Source: Phyllobacterium sp. T1293
GTDB taxonomy: Bacteria > Pseudomonadota > Alphaproteobacteria > Rhizobiales > Rhizobiaceae
DNA length: 64,000 nucleotides
NCBI RefSeq assembly: GCF_020731415.2
Contig: NZ_CP088276.1
Coordinates: forward strand, 372,001 to 436,000
Reading direction: 5' to 3'
Made by a program: the position numbers and the translations under genes. Every line of letters begins with the position of its first letter. The stretch's first letter is position 1. The notes beneath the pieces were generated by a model. The model was not told the DNA's origin. It saw nothing but the letters and a program-made list of their open reading frames with translations, and did no database searches. Positions 1-8,325 of this stretch are shown in pieces.

Positions 1-1754
1 ATAAGGTCAACGCGATCATCAATTGCCATCTGGCAACAGGCCGCATTGGCCGCCCGGGCATGGGGCCATTTTCCGTAACGGGCCAACCCAATGCCATGGG
101 CGGACGCGAAGTGGGTGGGCTTGCCAATATGCTGGCCAGCCACATGCAGATCGAGAATGCCGGACACCGGCAACTGGTGCAAAATTTCTGGGCCTCGCCT
201 GATATAGCGAAGAAGCCGGGCTTGAAAGCAGTTGACCTGTTCAAGGCAGTTGGTGATGGCCGGATCAAAGCCCTGTGGATCATGGCGACCAATCCTGTTG
301 ATTCCATGCCGGAAGCGGATGGTGTGGCGAACGCACTGAAAGCCTGCCCGTTTGTCGTTGTCTCCGATATTAACGCTGCAACGGACACAACGGCTTACGC
401 GCATGTTCTGCTTCCCGCCGCCGGATGGGGCGAGAAGGACGGAACGGTTACCAATTCCGAACGACGGATCAGCAGGCAGCGACCGTTTCTGTCTACACCC
501 GGCGAGGCAAGGCCGGATTGGTGGATTATCACGGAAGTGGCTAAGCGCATGGGGTTTGCCAATGGCTTTCCCTACCAAAACCCGGCGCAGATTTTTGCGG
601 AACATGCGGCTCTTTCGGGCACGGACAATAATGGAAGCCGCGATTTCGATATTGCCGCGCACGCAACCATATCAGCGACGGAGTATGCAAGCCTTAAAGC
701 CTTTCAATGGCCGCAGGGGCGGGGGAGTGTCGCCTCGGACGGGCGCTTCTTTGCCGATGGCAGGTTCTATACGGGCGATGGCCGGGCGCGGTTCATTGCA
801 GTTCATCCGGATGAAACGTTTCACCAGGATGGGCTTTTTACATTGAACAGCGGACGCGTCCGCGATCACTGGCACACGATGACACGCACCGGAAAAAGTG
901 CGCGTCTGTCAGCCCATTTCGCTGAACCTTTCGCGGAAATTCATCCGCTTGATGCGGCGCAGAAGGGGATTGCCGATGCGAGCCTTGTCAAGCTGCACAA
1001 TGGCCATGGCGAAATCATCGTGCGGGCACTTCTTACTGACCGGCAGGCGCGGGGCAATGTTTTCGTGCCCATGCATTGGACCAACCAGTTTTCCGGCAGC
1101 GCGCGCGTTGATACATTGGTGACAGCACGCATAGATACGGTCTCGGGACAGCCCGCACTGAAGATGGCAAGAGTGGATGTCCAGCCATTTGCTGCCGGCT
1201 GGTACGGTTTCGCAGTCCTGCGCAATAAACCTCCGGCCATTGCTGCGGATTATTGGGCGCTCGCCAAAACCATTGATGGCTACCGGCTGGAATTGGCTGG
1301 CCTTGAGGATTTGGATGACTGGTCCGCATTCGCCGAGGCGCTTTTCGGTGCTGGCGAAGGCATGCCGTTGCTGCGCTATCACGACGAGAAGAATGGGCAG
1401 CACCGTATGGCTGTTTTCACCGATGATAGGTTGATCGGTGCGCTCTATATAGCGCGCGAACCCGTCGCGGTTTCACGCAGCTGGGCCAGCGAACAACTGT
1501 TGCAAAGTTTTGCCCTAGCGCAGAACCGCTTCCAGCTTCTGGCAGGACGCCCCGGTAAGGATATGCCCGACAAGGGGGCGATTGTCTGCTCGTGTTTTTC
1601 CGTTGGGCGGAATGAGATTGCCAGCGCGGCACGCAGTGGCTGCCACAGCGTTGCAGCCATCGGAGAGGCTTTGAAAGCTGGCACCAATTGCGGCTCCTGC
1701 CGCGCCGAGATCAGGGGGATTGTTGATGCAAATCTTGTCCAGGCCGCAGAATAG
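1..1754 (+). CDS. nasA: Assimilatory nitrate reductase, catalytic subunit (C-terminal part)
   Basis: Reduces nitrate to nitrite in the cytoplasm, using a molybdopterin-guanine-dinucleotide cofactor. The reading frame is open from base 3 through the left edge, so the N-terminal [4Fe-4S] part lies outside; about 583 codons are visible. The start of the visible part has the conserved GPFSVTGQPNAMGGREVGG stretch of the NasA/NarB/FdhF-type molybdoenzymes. The end is a BFD-like [2Fe-2S] module, with a C-x-C pair encoded at 1587-1595 and a CGSC motif near 1689-1700, typical of NasA fused to a NirB-like iron-sulfur domain. The siroheme-synthase-like gene overlaps its end, consistent with a nitrate/nitrite assimilation operon whose nitrite reductase genes would lie to the left (inference). 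Confidence 0.95.
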   Translation, partial: KVNAIINCHLATGRIGRPGMGPFSVTGQPNAMGGREVGGLANMLASHMQIENAGHRQLVQNFWASPDIAKKPGLKAVDLFKAVGDGRIKALWIMATNPVDSMPEADGVANALKACPFVVVSDINAATDTTAYAHVLLPAAGWGEKDGTVTNSERRISRQRPFLSTPGEARPDWWIITEVAKRMGFANGFPYQNPAQIFAEHAALSGTDNNGSRDFDIAAHATISATEYASLKAFQWPQGRGSVASDGRFFADGRFYTGDGRARFIAVHPDETFHQDGLFTLNSGRVRDHWHTMTRTGKSARLSAHFAEPFAEIHPLDAAQKGIADASLVKLHNGHGEIIVRALLTDRQARGNVFVPMHWTNQFSGSARVDTLVTARIDTVSGQPALKMARVDVQPFAAGWYGFAVLRNKPPAIAADYWALAKTIDGYRLELAGLEDLDDWSAFAEALFGAGEGMPLLRYHDEKNGQHRMAVFTDDRLIGALYIAREPVAVSRSWASEQLLQSFALAQNRFQLLAGRPGKDMPDKGAIVCSCFSVGRNEIASAARSGCHSVAAIGEALKAGTNCGSCRAEIRGIVDANLVQAAE

Positions 1755-2676
1755 TCCGAGCCCCGGAAGCATCGGGGAACTGGCAGTCCTGCCAGTGTTT
1801 TTCAACCTTCAGGGCAAGCGCTGTGTTGTCGTCGGTGGTACGGCGGCGGCTGCCTGGAAAGCCGAATTACTGGCCGCTGCAGGTGCCAATGTGCATGTTT
1901 ACACCGGTGCAATGAGCGAAGAAATGTCGGCGCTGGTGGCGGCTGGGACCTGCATTCATCACCCGCGCACCTGGTTGAAGACCGATTTGCGCGGCGCGGC
2001 AATAGCTGTTGCCGATGCTGCAACCGAGCAGGAAGCCCATCAATTCCGTGATGCGGCGGTGAAATCAGGCGTGCCGTGTAACGTCATCGACCAGCCCGCA
2101 TTCTGCCATTTTCAGTTTGGCTCCATCGTCAATCGTTCGCCTGTTGTGATTGGCATATCAACCGATGGCGCAGCACCGATTTTGGGGCAGGCGATACGAA
2201 GGCGGATTGAAACGATCCTGCCCCTGTCACTCGCGGCGTGGGCGCAACTGGCAAAGCAGTTGCGCAGTCATATCGCCGATGTGCTCCAACCGGGTCGCCA
2301 GAGAAGGCAGTTCTGGGAGCATTTCGTCAATCGGACGTTTGAGGCTGATGCGGCGCCTGATGAAAGCATTGGACTGGTGGCAAGGGCAGGGGAGATCGCC
2401 AACGACAGCAGCGGGAAAACCGGAACGTTAACTGTCATTCCTGTCGAAAGCGATGACCCGGAGCTTTTAACGCTCCGAGCCATGCGTCAGCTGCAAATGG
2501 CTGATGTCATCTTTCACGACAAAAATGTGTCGCCAGCTGTCTTGCAACTCGCACGGCGTGAGGCCAGACGGATCGCCTTGGACCATGAAACGTTTCATGA
2601 CAACAATAGAGCCAAACAGCTCTGTTCGGCGGGCAAACACGTCGTGGTTCTCAACGGGCTTTATGCCGCGTCCTGA
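1726..2676 (+). CDS. Siroheme synthase-like protein (CysG N-terminal domain plus degenerate SUMT stub)
   Basis: The first ~210 residues match the precorrin-2 dehydrogenase/sirohydrochlorin ferrochelatase module of CysG: FFNLQGKRCVVVGG (a Rossmann glycine motif), then SIVNRSPVVIGISTDGAAP. This module makes siroheme, the cofactor of nitrite and sulfite reductases. The last ~80 residues resemble only the first part of a uroporphyrinogen-III methyltransferase (PELLTLRAMRQLQMADVIFHD); the normal GAGPGDP-type SAM loop reads IPVESDDP and the rest is missing, so methyltransferase activity is unlikely. The start at ATG 1726 is chosen because AGGGGG lies 7 bases upstream; it overlaps the end of nasA by 29 bases. 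The end overlaps the convergent GST gene by 16 bases. Confidence 0.85.
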   Translation: MQILSRPQNSPSPGSIGELAVLPVFFNLQGKRCVVVGGTAAAAWKAELLAAAGANVHVYTGAMSEEMSALVAAGTCIHHPRTWLKTDLRGAAIAVADAATEQEAHQFRDAAVKSGVPCNVIDQPAFCHFQFGSIVNRSPVVIGISTDGAAPILGQAIRRRIETILPLSLAAWAQLAKQLRSHIADVLQPGRQRRQFWEHFVNRTFEADAAPDESIGLVARAGEIANDSSGKTGTLTVIPVESDDPELLTLRAMRQLQMADVIFHDKNVSPAVLQLARREARRIALDHETFHDNNRAKQLCSAGKHVVVLNGLYAAS

Positions 2677-3389
2677 TCAAGCTCAGGATAATGGCGGAAA
2701 ATGCCGTCTTCGTTGAATGGAATACGCCGTGGCGAGGCGAGATAACGGGCAATATTGGGTCGCTTCTGCACTTGATCATGCAAGGCCACGAGTAAGGGGT
2801 AATCGCGATCAAGCGTTCGGGTTGCGCGCGGAAAAGCATATCGCAGTCCCTCGATCACCTGAAACAACGAAAGATCGACATAGCTCAGCTTGTCACCAAC
2901 GCTGTGCTTTTGATCTCCGCTGGACAGGACACGTTCAAAATAGCCGAGATATTTCGGGATGCGATGGTCAATGAAACTGGTGGCGCGTGCCTTTGCTGCT
3001 TCCTTCTGATCTTCGTAGTAAAGCTCGGTTGCGATGGGATGGTGCGTATCATGCACTTCGCAGACAAAATCCGTGATCGTCAGTTGCAGGCCATTGGCGA
3101 CATAGCGCAGCCCGTCATCTTCTGGCACCAGTCCGAGTTTTGGCCCGAGATAAAAAAGAATATTGGCCACATGCGAGATAACCAGATCGCCGTCCTTGAG
3201 AAAGGGCGGCGCGAATGGTGTGTGCAAACCACCAAAGCTTTTGAGCATTGTCATCATCGCTGCTGTGCCGCGTCCGCTACCGGACTCGCGGGTGATGTCG
3301 ATATAGTCAGCACCGGCTTCTTCCAGCGCCAGCCTGACATACTCGCCGCGTCCCTGTATTCCGTCCCAATAATAGAGTTCATATGGCAT
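2661..3389 (-). CDS. Glutathione S-transferase family protein
   Basis: About 242 residues, the usual length for a cytosolic GST. The N-terminal thioredoxin-like half begins MPYELYYWDGIQGRGEYVRL and has a G-site-like SHVANILFYLG segment. The helical C-terminal half contains VGDKLSYVDLSLFQVI, the conserved N-capping/hydrophobic-staple Asp region of GSTs. It probably conjugates glutathione to electrophiles or acts in redox detoxification; no substrate can be named. The ATG at 3389 is preferred over the in-frame ATG at 3404 because GAGAGG lies 6 bases upstream of it. The start overlaps the end of the upstream LysR gene, so the two are probably co-transcribed and translationally coupled. Confidence 0.85.
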   Translation of the reverse strand: MPYELYYWDGIQGRGEYVRLALEEAGADYIDITRESGSGRGTAAMMTMLKSFGGLHTPFAPPFLKDGDLVISHVANILFYLGPKLGLVPEDDGLRYVANGLQLTITDFVCEVHDTHHPIATELYYEDQKEAAKARATSFIDHRIPKYLGYFERVLSSGDQKHSVGDKLSYVDLSLFQVIEGLRYAFPRATRTLDRDYPLLVALHDQVQKRPNIARYLASPRRIPFNEDGIFRHYPELDQDAA

Positions 3390-4308
3390 TTCTGACCTCT
3401 CCATTTCTCTCTACCGAAGCTGCGTTGGTTTCCTCGATCAGCCAATCAATGAACGCTTGTGTTGCTGGTCCGATTTTGCCGTCCTTGGGTGTTACCAGCC
3501 AATGGGCGGTTCTAATAGAAGTGATTGTCTGGGGAAATGGTTGCACCAGACGCCCGGTCCGCAAGTGATCATGGATAAGCAGCATGCGGCCAATGGCAAT
3601 GCCCTGACCATCAAGTGCCGCCTGCAGGGTGATGTTGTAATCGGTCAATTGGATGGTGCGTGCGTGAGACAAATCCAGGCCCACCGCATCAGCCCACACC
3701 TGCCAGTCAACGGGCTTTTTTGCGAATAGCAACGTGTGCCGCAACAAGTCCTGCAGCGCTGCAATTACGGGACCCGTTTGAAGCAATGCGGGACTGACAA
3801 CCGGGCTGAGCTGTTCAGCCATCAGCAAACGGGAATTTACCCCGGTCCAGTTGCCGTCGCCATAACGAATAGCAATGTCAACCTCGCCGCCCGCGACATC
3901 AGCGGTGCGCAGGGTCGGGTCGAGTTCAAGGTCGATATTGGGGTGTCGGGACTGAAATTTATGCAGGCGCGACACCAGCCAGTTTGCCGCGAACGAAGGC
4001 AGCAGGCTGATCCGGATCACATTGCGCTTGCTCTTGCTGCGCAGATCAGATGTGGCCGTCGCGATAAGACGAAAGGCGTCGGTCGTGCGGGCAAGATAAT
4101 CAGTGCCTTCCGGGGTCAGGGCGATGCTGCGCGCCTTGCGGATAAACAGTGGCAGGCCGAGAAATTCTTCCAGCTGGCGGATGTGATGGCTGACGGCGCT
4201 TTGTGTGATGAGCAATTCCTCACCCGCTCTTCGAAAACTCATCAGCCGGGCGACAGCTTCAAAGGCCCGGAGTGCCTGCAACGGCGGCAAGGTTGAGGAA
4301 GAACGCAT
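3379..4308 (-). CDS. LysR-family transcriptional regulator (GcvA-like)
   Basis: 309 residues, full length for the family. The N-terminal winged helix-turn-helix reads LQALRAFEAVARLMSFRRAGEELLITQSAVSHHIRQLEEFLG in register with GcvA/AmpR-type LysR proteins (here described across residues ~9-50), followed by TPEGTDYLARTTDAFRLI and a periplasmic-binding-like effector domain (VDIAIRYGDGNWTG). It is divergent from the ridA/aminotransferase/SDR operon across ~150 bases and overlaps the GST gene downstream, so it probably regulates one or both (inference). The effector is unknown. Confidence 0.88.
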   Translation of the reverse strand: MRSSSTLPPLQALRAFEAVARLMSFRRAGEELLITQSAVSHHIRQLEEFLGLPLFIRKARSIALTPEGTDYLARTTDAFRLIATATSDLRSKSKRNVIRISLLPSFAANWLVSRLHKFQSRHPNIDLELDPTLRTADVAGGEVDIAIRYGDGNWTGVNSRLLMAEQLSPVVSPALLQTGPVIAALQDLLRHTLLFAKKPVDWQVWADAVGLDLSHARTIQLTDYNITLQAALDGQGIAIGRMLLIHDHLRTGRLVQPFPQTITSIRTAHWLVTPKDGKIGPATQAFIDWLIEETNAASVERNGEVRNAI

Positions 4309-4462
4309 TGGGGTCCCGTGCTTTCGAGAACAAAATTGGGTTGATCGCCACGATATCGAGATTTCAAGACATTAGCCAGATCGATCGGTAATCCCGGTGA
4401 TTTGAATTGGACCCACCGGTGCGCACCGCAGATGATGCGTTTAAATTCAGTCGGAGATGATG

Positions 4463-4933
4463 ATGTCAGTCACAATAGCAGAGAAACTTGCAAGCCTTGG
4501 CCACAAATTGCCGGTCGCATCCGCACCAGTTGCAAATTATGTATCGGTCGTCCGCGCGGGCAATCTGCTCAGCATCTCGGGCCAGATCAGCCGGATTAAT
4601 GATGACAACGCCGTGCTTGGTGTTGTCGGTGCGGCAGTTTCCCCGGAAGAAGGGCGCAAAGCAGCGGAAATCGCAGCGATCAACGTGCTGTCCCAGATCG
4701 CTGCTGCGACTGACGGTACGATTGCAGCCATACGCCGTATCGTCAGGCTCGGCGTTTTTATGGCCGCAACCCCCGATTTTACAGAGCATCCGCAAGTGGC
4801 CAATGGCGCATCGGATTTGATGGTCGCCGTATTTGGCGATGTTGGCCGCCACAGCCGGGCGGCTGTCGGCGTCAGTTCCTTGCCACGCGGTGTTGCCGTT
4901 GAGGTTGATGCACTTGTCGAGCTGGAGGATTGA
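4463..4933 (+). CDS. RidA/YjgF-YER057c-UK114 family protein
   Basis: 156 residues, matching the longer YjgH-like branch of the RidA family (about 150 residues). The start of the fold is visible as YVSVVRAGNLLSISGQI, and the end reads RAAVGVSSLPRGVAVEVDALVEL; the Arg in SRAAVGVSSLP corresponds to the conserved carboxylate-binding Arg of active RidA proteins. RidA enzymes hydrolyse reactive enamine/imine intermediates formed by PLP enzymes, and here the next gene is a PLP-dependent class V aminotransferase-fold protein, so a partnership is plausible. Three ATGs occur in a row (4457, 4460, 4463); 4463 is chosen for its 6-base spacing from TCGGAG. It is divergent from a LysR gene. Confidence 0.88.
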   Translation: MSVTIAEKLASLGHKLPVASAPVANYVSVVRAGNLLSISGQISRINDDNAVLGVVGAAVSPEEGRKAAEIAAINVLSQIAAATDGTIAAIRRIVRLGVFMAATPDFTEHPQVANGASDLMVAVFGDVGRHSRAAVGVSSLPRGVAVEVDALVELED

Positions 4934-4935
4934 TG

Positions 4936-6129
4936 ATGGCGGAAGCACTCGACATTGAACAGCTGCGCTCGGAAACACCGGGTTGTGCCATCAGCACACA
5001 TTTCAACCATTCCGGCTCGTCGCTGCCATCGAACAGTACGCTTGCGGCGGTAACAGAGCACTTGCAGCGTGAATCGCTGTACGGGCCGATGGAGGCTGCT
5101 GCCAACGCCGCAGGTCTGATTGACGAAGCGAGGGCGGATGCGGCTGGCCTCCTTGGCGCAACGCCCCAGGAAATCGCCTTCTCCAGCAGCGGTTCGGCGG
5201 CATGGGGTGTGACCTTCGCCGCGTTGCCGCCACTAAAAGCAGGAGATCGCATTCTCGTCGGACGTCAGGAATGGGGCGGCAATCTTTCGACCATGCAGGC
5301 GGCAGCCAACAGAGCTGGTGCGCGGATAGAGATCATCCCGACCAATGAAGATGGCAGTGTTGATGCAGCGGCGCTTGCAACAATGATCGATGATCGCGTG
5401 CGGCTTGTCGCCTTGACGTGGCTTCCGGCCAATGGCGGGCTCATTAACGATGCAGCGGCTATCGGACGGGTAACTCGGTCCGCCGGCATCCCTTATTTCA
5501 TCGATGCTGCACAGACGCTCGGCCAGCTTCCGGTGGATGTGGCCGCCATTGGCTGCGATATGCTCAAGGGCTCCGGCCGTAAATATCTGCGTGGACCGCG
5601 CGGTGCTGCCATTCTCTATGTGAGGAAGGATTTTCAGGATAGGCTGGAACCCGCCTATCTTGATGTGCTCTCCTCATCATGGAGTGAAGACGGGCCGAAT
5701 GTGCGGATGGATGCCCAGCGTTTCGAGACCAGCGAAAAGCCGATTGCCCTGCTTCTCGGGTTAGGCGCGGCATTGAAACAGGCACGGAGCCTCGGCGTAT
5801 CCGCGATCCGCGAGCGGATTGTCAGCCTTTCCGGGCAATTGCGCAATCAGCTCAGCGCCATTCCCGGCGTGACGGTTCAGGACCTTGGTGCGGAAAAATC
5901 CGGTCTTGTATCCTTCACTTTGGAAGGCATGGCACCACAGCTTATTCGCAGCAAGCTTGCGGAAAAGCGGATTACAATTGCGGCAAATGGGATACCTTAC
6001 ACACCGCTTGATATGACCGCGCGTGGACTAAACGAAATTGCGCGTGCGTCGGTCAGCTATCTGAATACAGGACAGGAAATAGACCGTCTTTGCGACAATG
6101 TTGCCGTGCTTGCGCGGCAGGCCGCTTGA
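4936..6129 (+). CDS. Class V aminotransferase-fold PLP-dependent enzyme
   Basis: 397 residues with the class V fold (cysteine desulfurase / isopenicillin N epimerase / selenocysteine lyase relatives). Visible landmarks are the cofactor phosphate region IAFSSSGSAAWGV, the PLP-ring Asp in YFIDAAQTLGQLPVDV, and the Schiff-base Lys in KGSGRKYLRGPRGAAIL. The substrate is unknown; the family includes lyases, epimerases and transaminases. A GGAGG at 4924-4928 favours ATG 4936 (7-base spacing) over ATG 4933, which would form a TGATG overlap with the ridA stop. It sits between a RidA protein and an SDR in one operon, which suggests turnover of an amino acid or amine through an imine intermediate (inference). 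Confidence 0.85.
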   Translation: MAEALDIEQLRSETPGCAISTHFNHSGSSLPSNSTLAAVTEHLQRESLYGPMEAAANAAGLIDEARADAAGLLGATPQEIAFSSSGSAAWGVTFAALPPLKAGDRILVGRQEWGGNLSTMQAAANRAGARIEIIPTNEDGSVDAAALATMIDDRVRLVALTWLPANGGLINDAAAIGRVTRSAGIPYFIDAAQTLGQLPVDVAAIGCDMLKGSGRKYLRGPRGAAILYVRKDFQDRLEPAYLDVLSSSWSEDGPNVRMDAQRFETSEKPIALLLGLGAALKQARSLGVSAIRERIVSLSGQLRNQLSAIPGVTVQDLGAEKSGLVSFTLEGMAPQLIRSKLAEKRITIAANGIPYTPLDMTARGLNEIARASVSYLNTGQEIDRLCDNVAVLARQAA

Positions 6130-6155
6130 CGGAACGAAGGACAGGTGAGGACAAA

Positions 6156-6938
6156 ATGGATTTGGGAATCAGAGGCAGGCGGGCAATTATCTGTGCGAGT
6201 TCAAAGGGCCTCGGGCGCGGCGTTGCGGAAAAACTGGCAGAAGCAGGCGTTGATCTGACGCTCAATGCACGCACGGAAGCGGTGCTGCGCCAGACGGCGA
6301 AAGAGATTGCCGAGACCTATGGCGTCAAGGTTCAGATCGTTGCTGCTGATGTGACAACGGAAGAGGGCCGCAAGGAACTTCTGACTGCTGAACCGCAGCC
6401 CGATATTCTGGTCAACAATGCGGGTGGTCCGCCAGCTGGCCTCTGGTCTGACTGGCATGAGGAAGAATGGCTGAAGGCAGTCAATGCCAATATGCTGACG
6501 CCAATCTATCTGATGAACGCCATCCTTCCCGGCATGATCGAGCGCAAATGGGGCCGCGTGGTCAATATCACCTCCGGTTCAGTGAAAGCGCCTATTGCGC
6601 AGCTCGGCCTGTCCAATGCGGCACGCAGCGGTCTGACCGGTTTTGTGGCCGGAACCGCCCGGCAGGTCGCCCGTCATGGCGTGATCATCAACAATCTGTT
6701 GCCCGGTTCGCACGAGACCGACCGGATCAAGGGGTTTTTGGAAAAGACATCGGAAACCAGGGGCATTTCCATTGAACAGGCCCGCGCCGAAGCGCATGCC
6801 GCCAATCCCACGGGCCGCTTCGGCACGAAGGAAGAGTTTGGCGCGGCTGCAGCTTTCCTGTGCAGTCAATATTCCGGCTTCATCGTTGGCCAGAACCTGC
6901 TGCTTGACGGCGGTGCTTTCAATTCAACTCTGGGCTAA
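6156..6938 (+). CDS. SDR-family protein lacking the canonical catalytic Tyr/Lys
   Basis: 260 residues with a recognisable SDR fold: ASSKGLGRGVAEKLA replaces the TGxxxGxG nucleotide motif, ILVNNAGGPPAG is the NNAG strand, VVNITSGSVKAP holds the Ser region, and GQNLLLDGGAFNSTLG is the normal C-terminal end. Where YxxxK is expected the sequence is GLSNAARSGLTGF, so neither the catalytic Tyr nor the Lys is present. This fits the divergent beta-ketoacyl-ACP-reductase-like subgroup, known to depart from both the NAD motif and the tetrad. The start at ATG 6156 follows AGGTGAGG; an upstream in-frame extension overlaps the aminotransferase gene and is not used. It is the last gene of the ridA operon. 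Confidence 0.85.
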   Translation: MDLGIRGRRAIICASSKGLGRGVAEKLAEAGVDLTLNARTEAVLRQTAKEIAETYGVKVQIVAADVTTEEGRKELLTAEPQPDILVNNAGGPPAGLWSDWHEEEWLKAVNANMLTPIYLMNAILPGMIERKWGRVVNITSGSVKAPIAQLGLSNAARSGLTGFVAGTARQVARHGVIINNLLPGSHETDRIKGFLEKTSETRGISIEQARAEAHAANPTGRFGTKEEFGAAAAFLCSQYSGFIVGQNLLLDGGAFNSTLG

Positions 6939-7135
6939 TGGCGCCCTGAGCGATAGCGCATATGGGATGGGCGCGTGTACGGCCATCCCAAGCTGGAAAC
7001 AGGTTTTCCCGGTTACTCAAGCATTCGACGAAATGGTGCGATTGCGGCGATCTGATTGATACATCGGTATTGTGGTTTGACATAAATTCGGAACACAGCT
7101 GAAATAGATATCAGGCGCAGATTGAGGGGGATTCT

Positions 7136-7696
7136 ATGCCGGTTTTGACATTTTTGCGGGCTTTGGGCTGTTCCGGTCTGATCATCATGATGACCGCTTC
7201 AGGCGCATCGGCCGAAAACCTCAAGGAGTTTCACGCGCGCGATGGCTCCTATAGTTACAAGTATCCGGGAAATTTCGGAATAAGCACCATGTTCGCTGAC
7301 GGAACCGGCGATCCCATGGGCGTAACGGCTTCGACGCCGGAAAATGGCGACGTTCTGATTGAGATGTATTCCATGAATATCCGCGCCGTCAAAACTGTCA
7401 CCGAACAGACGATGGAGGCCTATGCCGCGCAATATGTGTCTGATCTGACCGACAGAAAGACCCATTTTGTTTCCAGGAAACCAACGCAAATGTTTGGTCG
7501 ACTTGCCGTTGACATGACCTTTGACGAGGCAATGGTTTTTGGTACTTCGAAAACAATGAGGACAAGGCGCATCATTGCAACGATTGCCGGAGGCAAGGAC
7601 TATTTTCTGATATGTCTCTATCGGAACGACCGCACGCAATTCGCGCCCGCCTGCGAAACTGCCGCAAAAACAGCCCGCTTGACAAAGGGCGGTTAA
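7136..7696 (+). CDS. Hypothetical secreted protein
   Basis: 186 residues. A signal peptide is clear: hydrophobic run FLRALGCSGLIIMMTASG ending ASA-EN, with probable cleavage after residue ~26. The mature part begins with a short PsbP/DUF1795-like pattern (ARDGSYSYKYPGNFGIS: a domain that starts by describing the substrate surface) and is rich in beta structure; I cannot assign a family securely. Two cysteines near the end (residues ~161 and ~174, in ICLYRN and PACETA) could form a disulfide in the periplasm. A GGGGG ribosome-binding sequence lies just upstream (7125-7130). Its membrane-protein neighbour follows in the same direction after 58 bases; no function is inferred. Confidence 0.7.
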   Translation: MPVLTFLRALGCSGLIIMMTASGASAENLKEFHARDGSYSYKYPGNFGISTMFADGTGDPMGVTASTPENGDVLIEMYSMNIRAVKTVTEQTMEAYAAQYVSDLTDRKTHFVSRKPTQMFGRLAVDMTFDEAMVFGTSKTMRTRRIIATIAGGKDYFLICLYRNDRTQFAPACETAAKTARLTKGG

Positions 7697-7754
7697 ATAA
7701 AGCCAATCTCGGCTCCTGATCCGATTATCCCGCTCCAAATGTGAGACACGCTAA

Positions 7755-8222
7755 ATGAGTTCTTCTCCCGTTCAGACCAGTCTTGCCCCGATCTTTGTTC
7801 GGTTCATAATCGCATTTGTATTATGCGTCATCTTCGTTCAGGTGGTCACTACGGTGCTGAAGTTCGACATACCCAGCTCTATGGGAATCATCACTCTCGT
7901 GGTTGCGCTTGCCCCGGCTTTTGATCTGTTCACAAGAACAACAGGCCGTGTGATGACATCAGGCGAAAAATTACGGTTTTCACTCGGCGCGGCAATCATC
8001 ACTATTGTCATAAACGTCGCAACATTGCTGCTTATGAGTTACATCGCGACCGGTTCCCTCAATCTTGACACTGTGACCAGTGGGGTTGGGCTGGGGAGGA
8101 TCGATGCTTCTTTTGTGGCGATTATTCTGGCTGGTAGTCTCGTGCTTGCATTTATCATTACATATTTCACTGCGGGCTTTATGGGGCGCGGTGCGCTGAA
8201 GCGTCTTGCCAAGGCAAAGTGA
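7755..8222 (+). CDS. Small integral membrane protein (ABZJ_00895-like)
   Basis: 155 residues with four hydrophobic segments: roughly residues 12-34 (FVRFIIAFVLCVIFVQVVTT), 41-60, 78-98 and 118-142 (SFVAIILAGSLVLAFIITYF). The C-terminal end is basic (GRGALKRLAKAK), suggesting the cytoplasmic side. The pattern resembles small uncharacterised membrane proteins of the ABZJ_00895 type, but this is recalled similarity, not a search result. There is no convincing strong ribosome-binding site; the ATG at 7755 is the first in the frame. It follows a secreted protein of unknown function and precedes the cyclase gene. Confidence 0.7.
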   Translation: MSSSPVQTSLAPIFVRFIIAFVLCVIFVQVVTTVLKFDIPSSMGIITLVVALAPAFDLFTRTTGRVMTSGEKLRFSLGAAIITIVINVATLLLMSYIATGSLNLDTVTSGVGLGRIDASFVAIILAGSLVLAFIITYFTAGFMGRGALKRLAKAK

Positions 8223-8325
8223 TGTGCATCGAATGGCGCGCATCTGACGACTGAAAGCGGTTTCAAATGGACTTGAGCCCGATAGACTCGTAAAGTCAGG
8301 TGCAGAGCCATTCAAACGGGGAATA

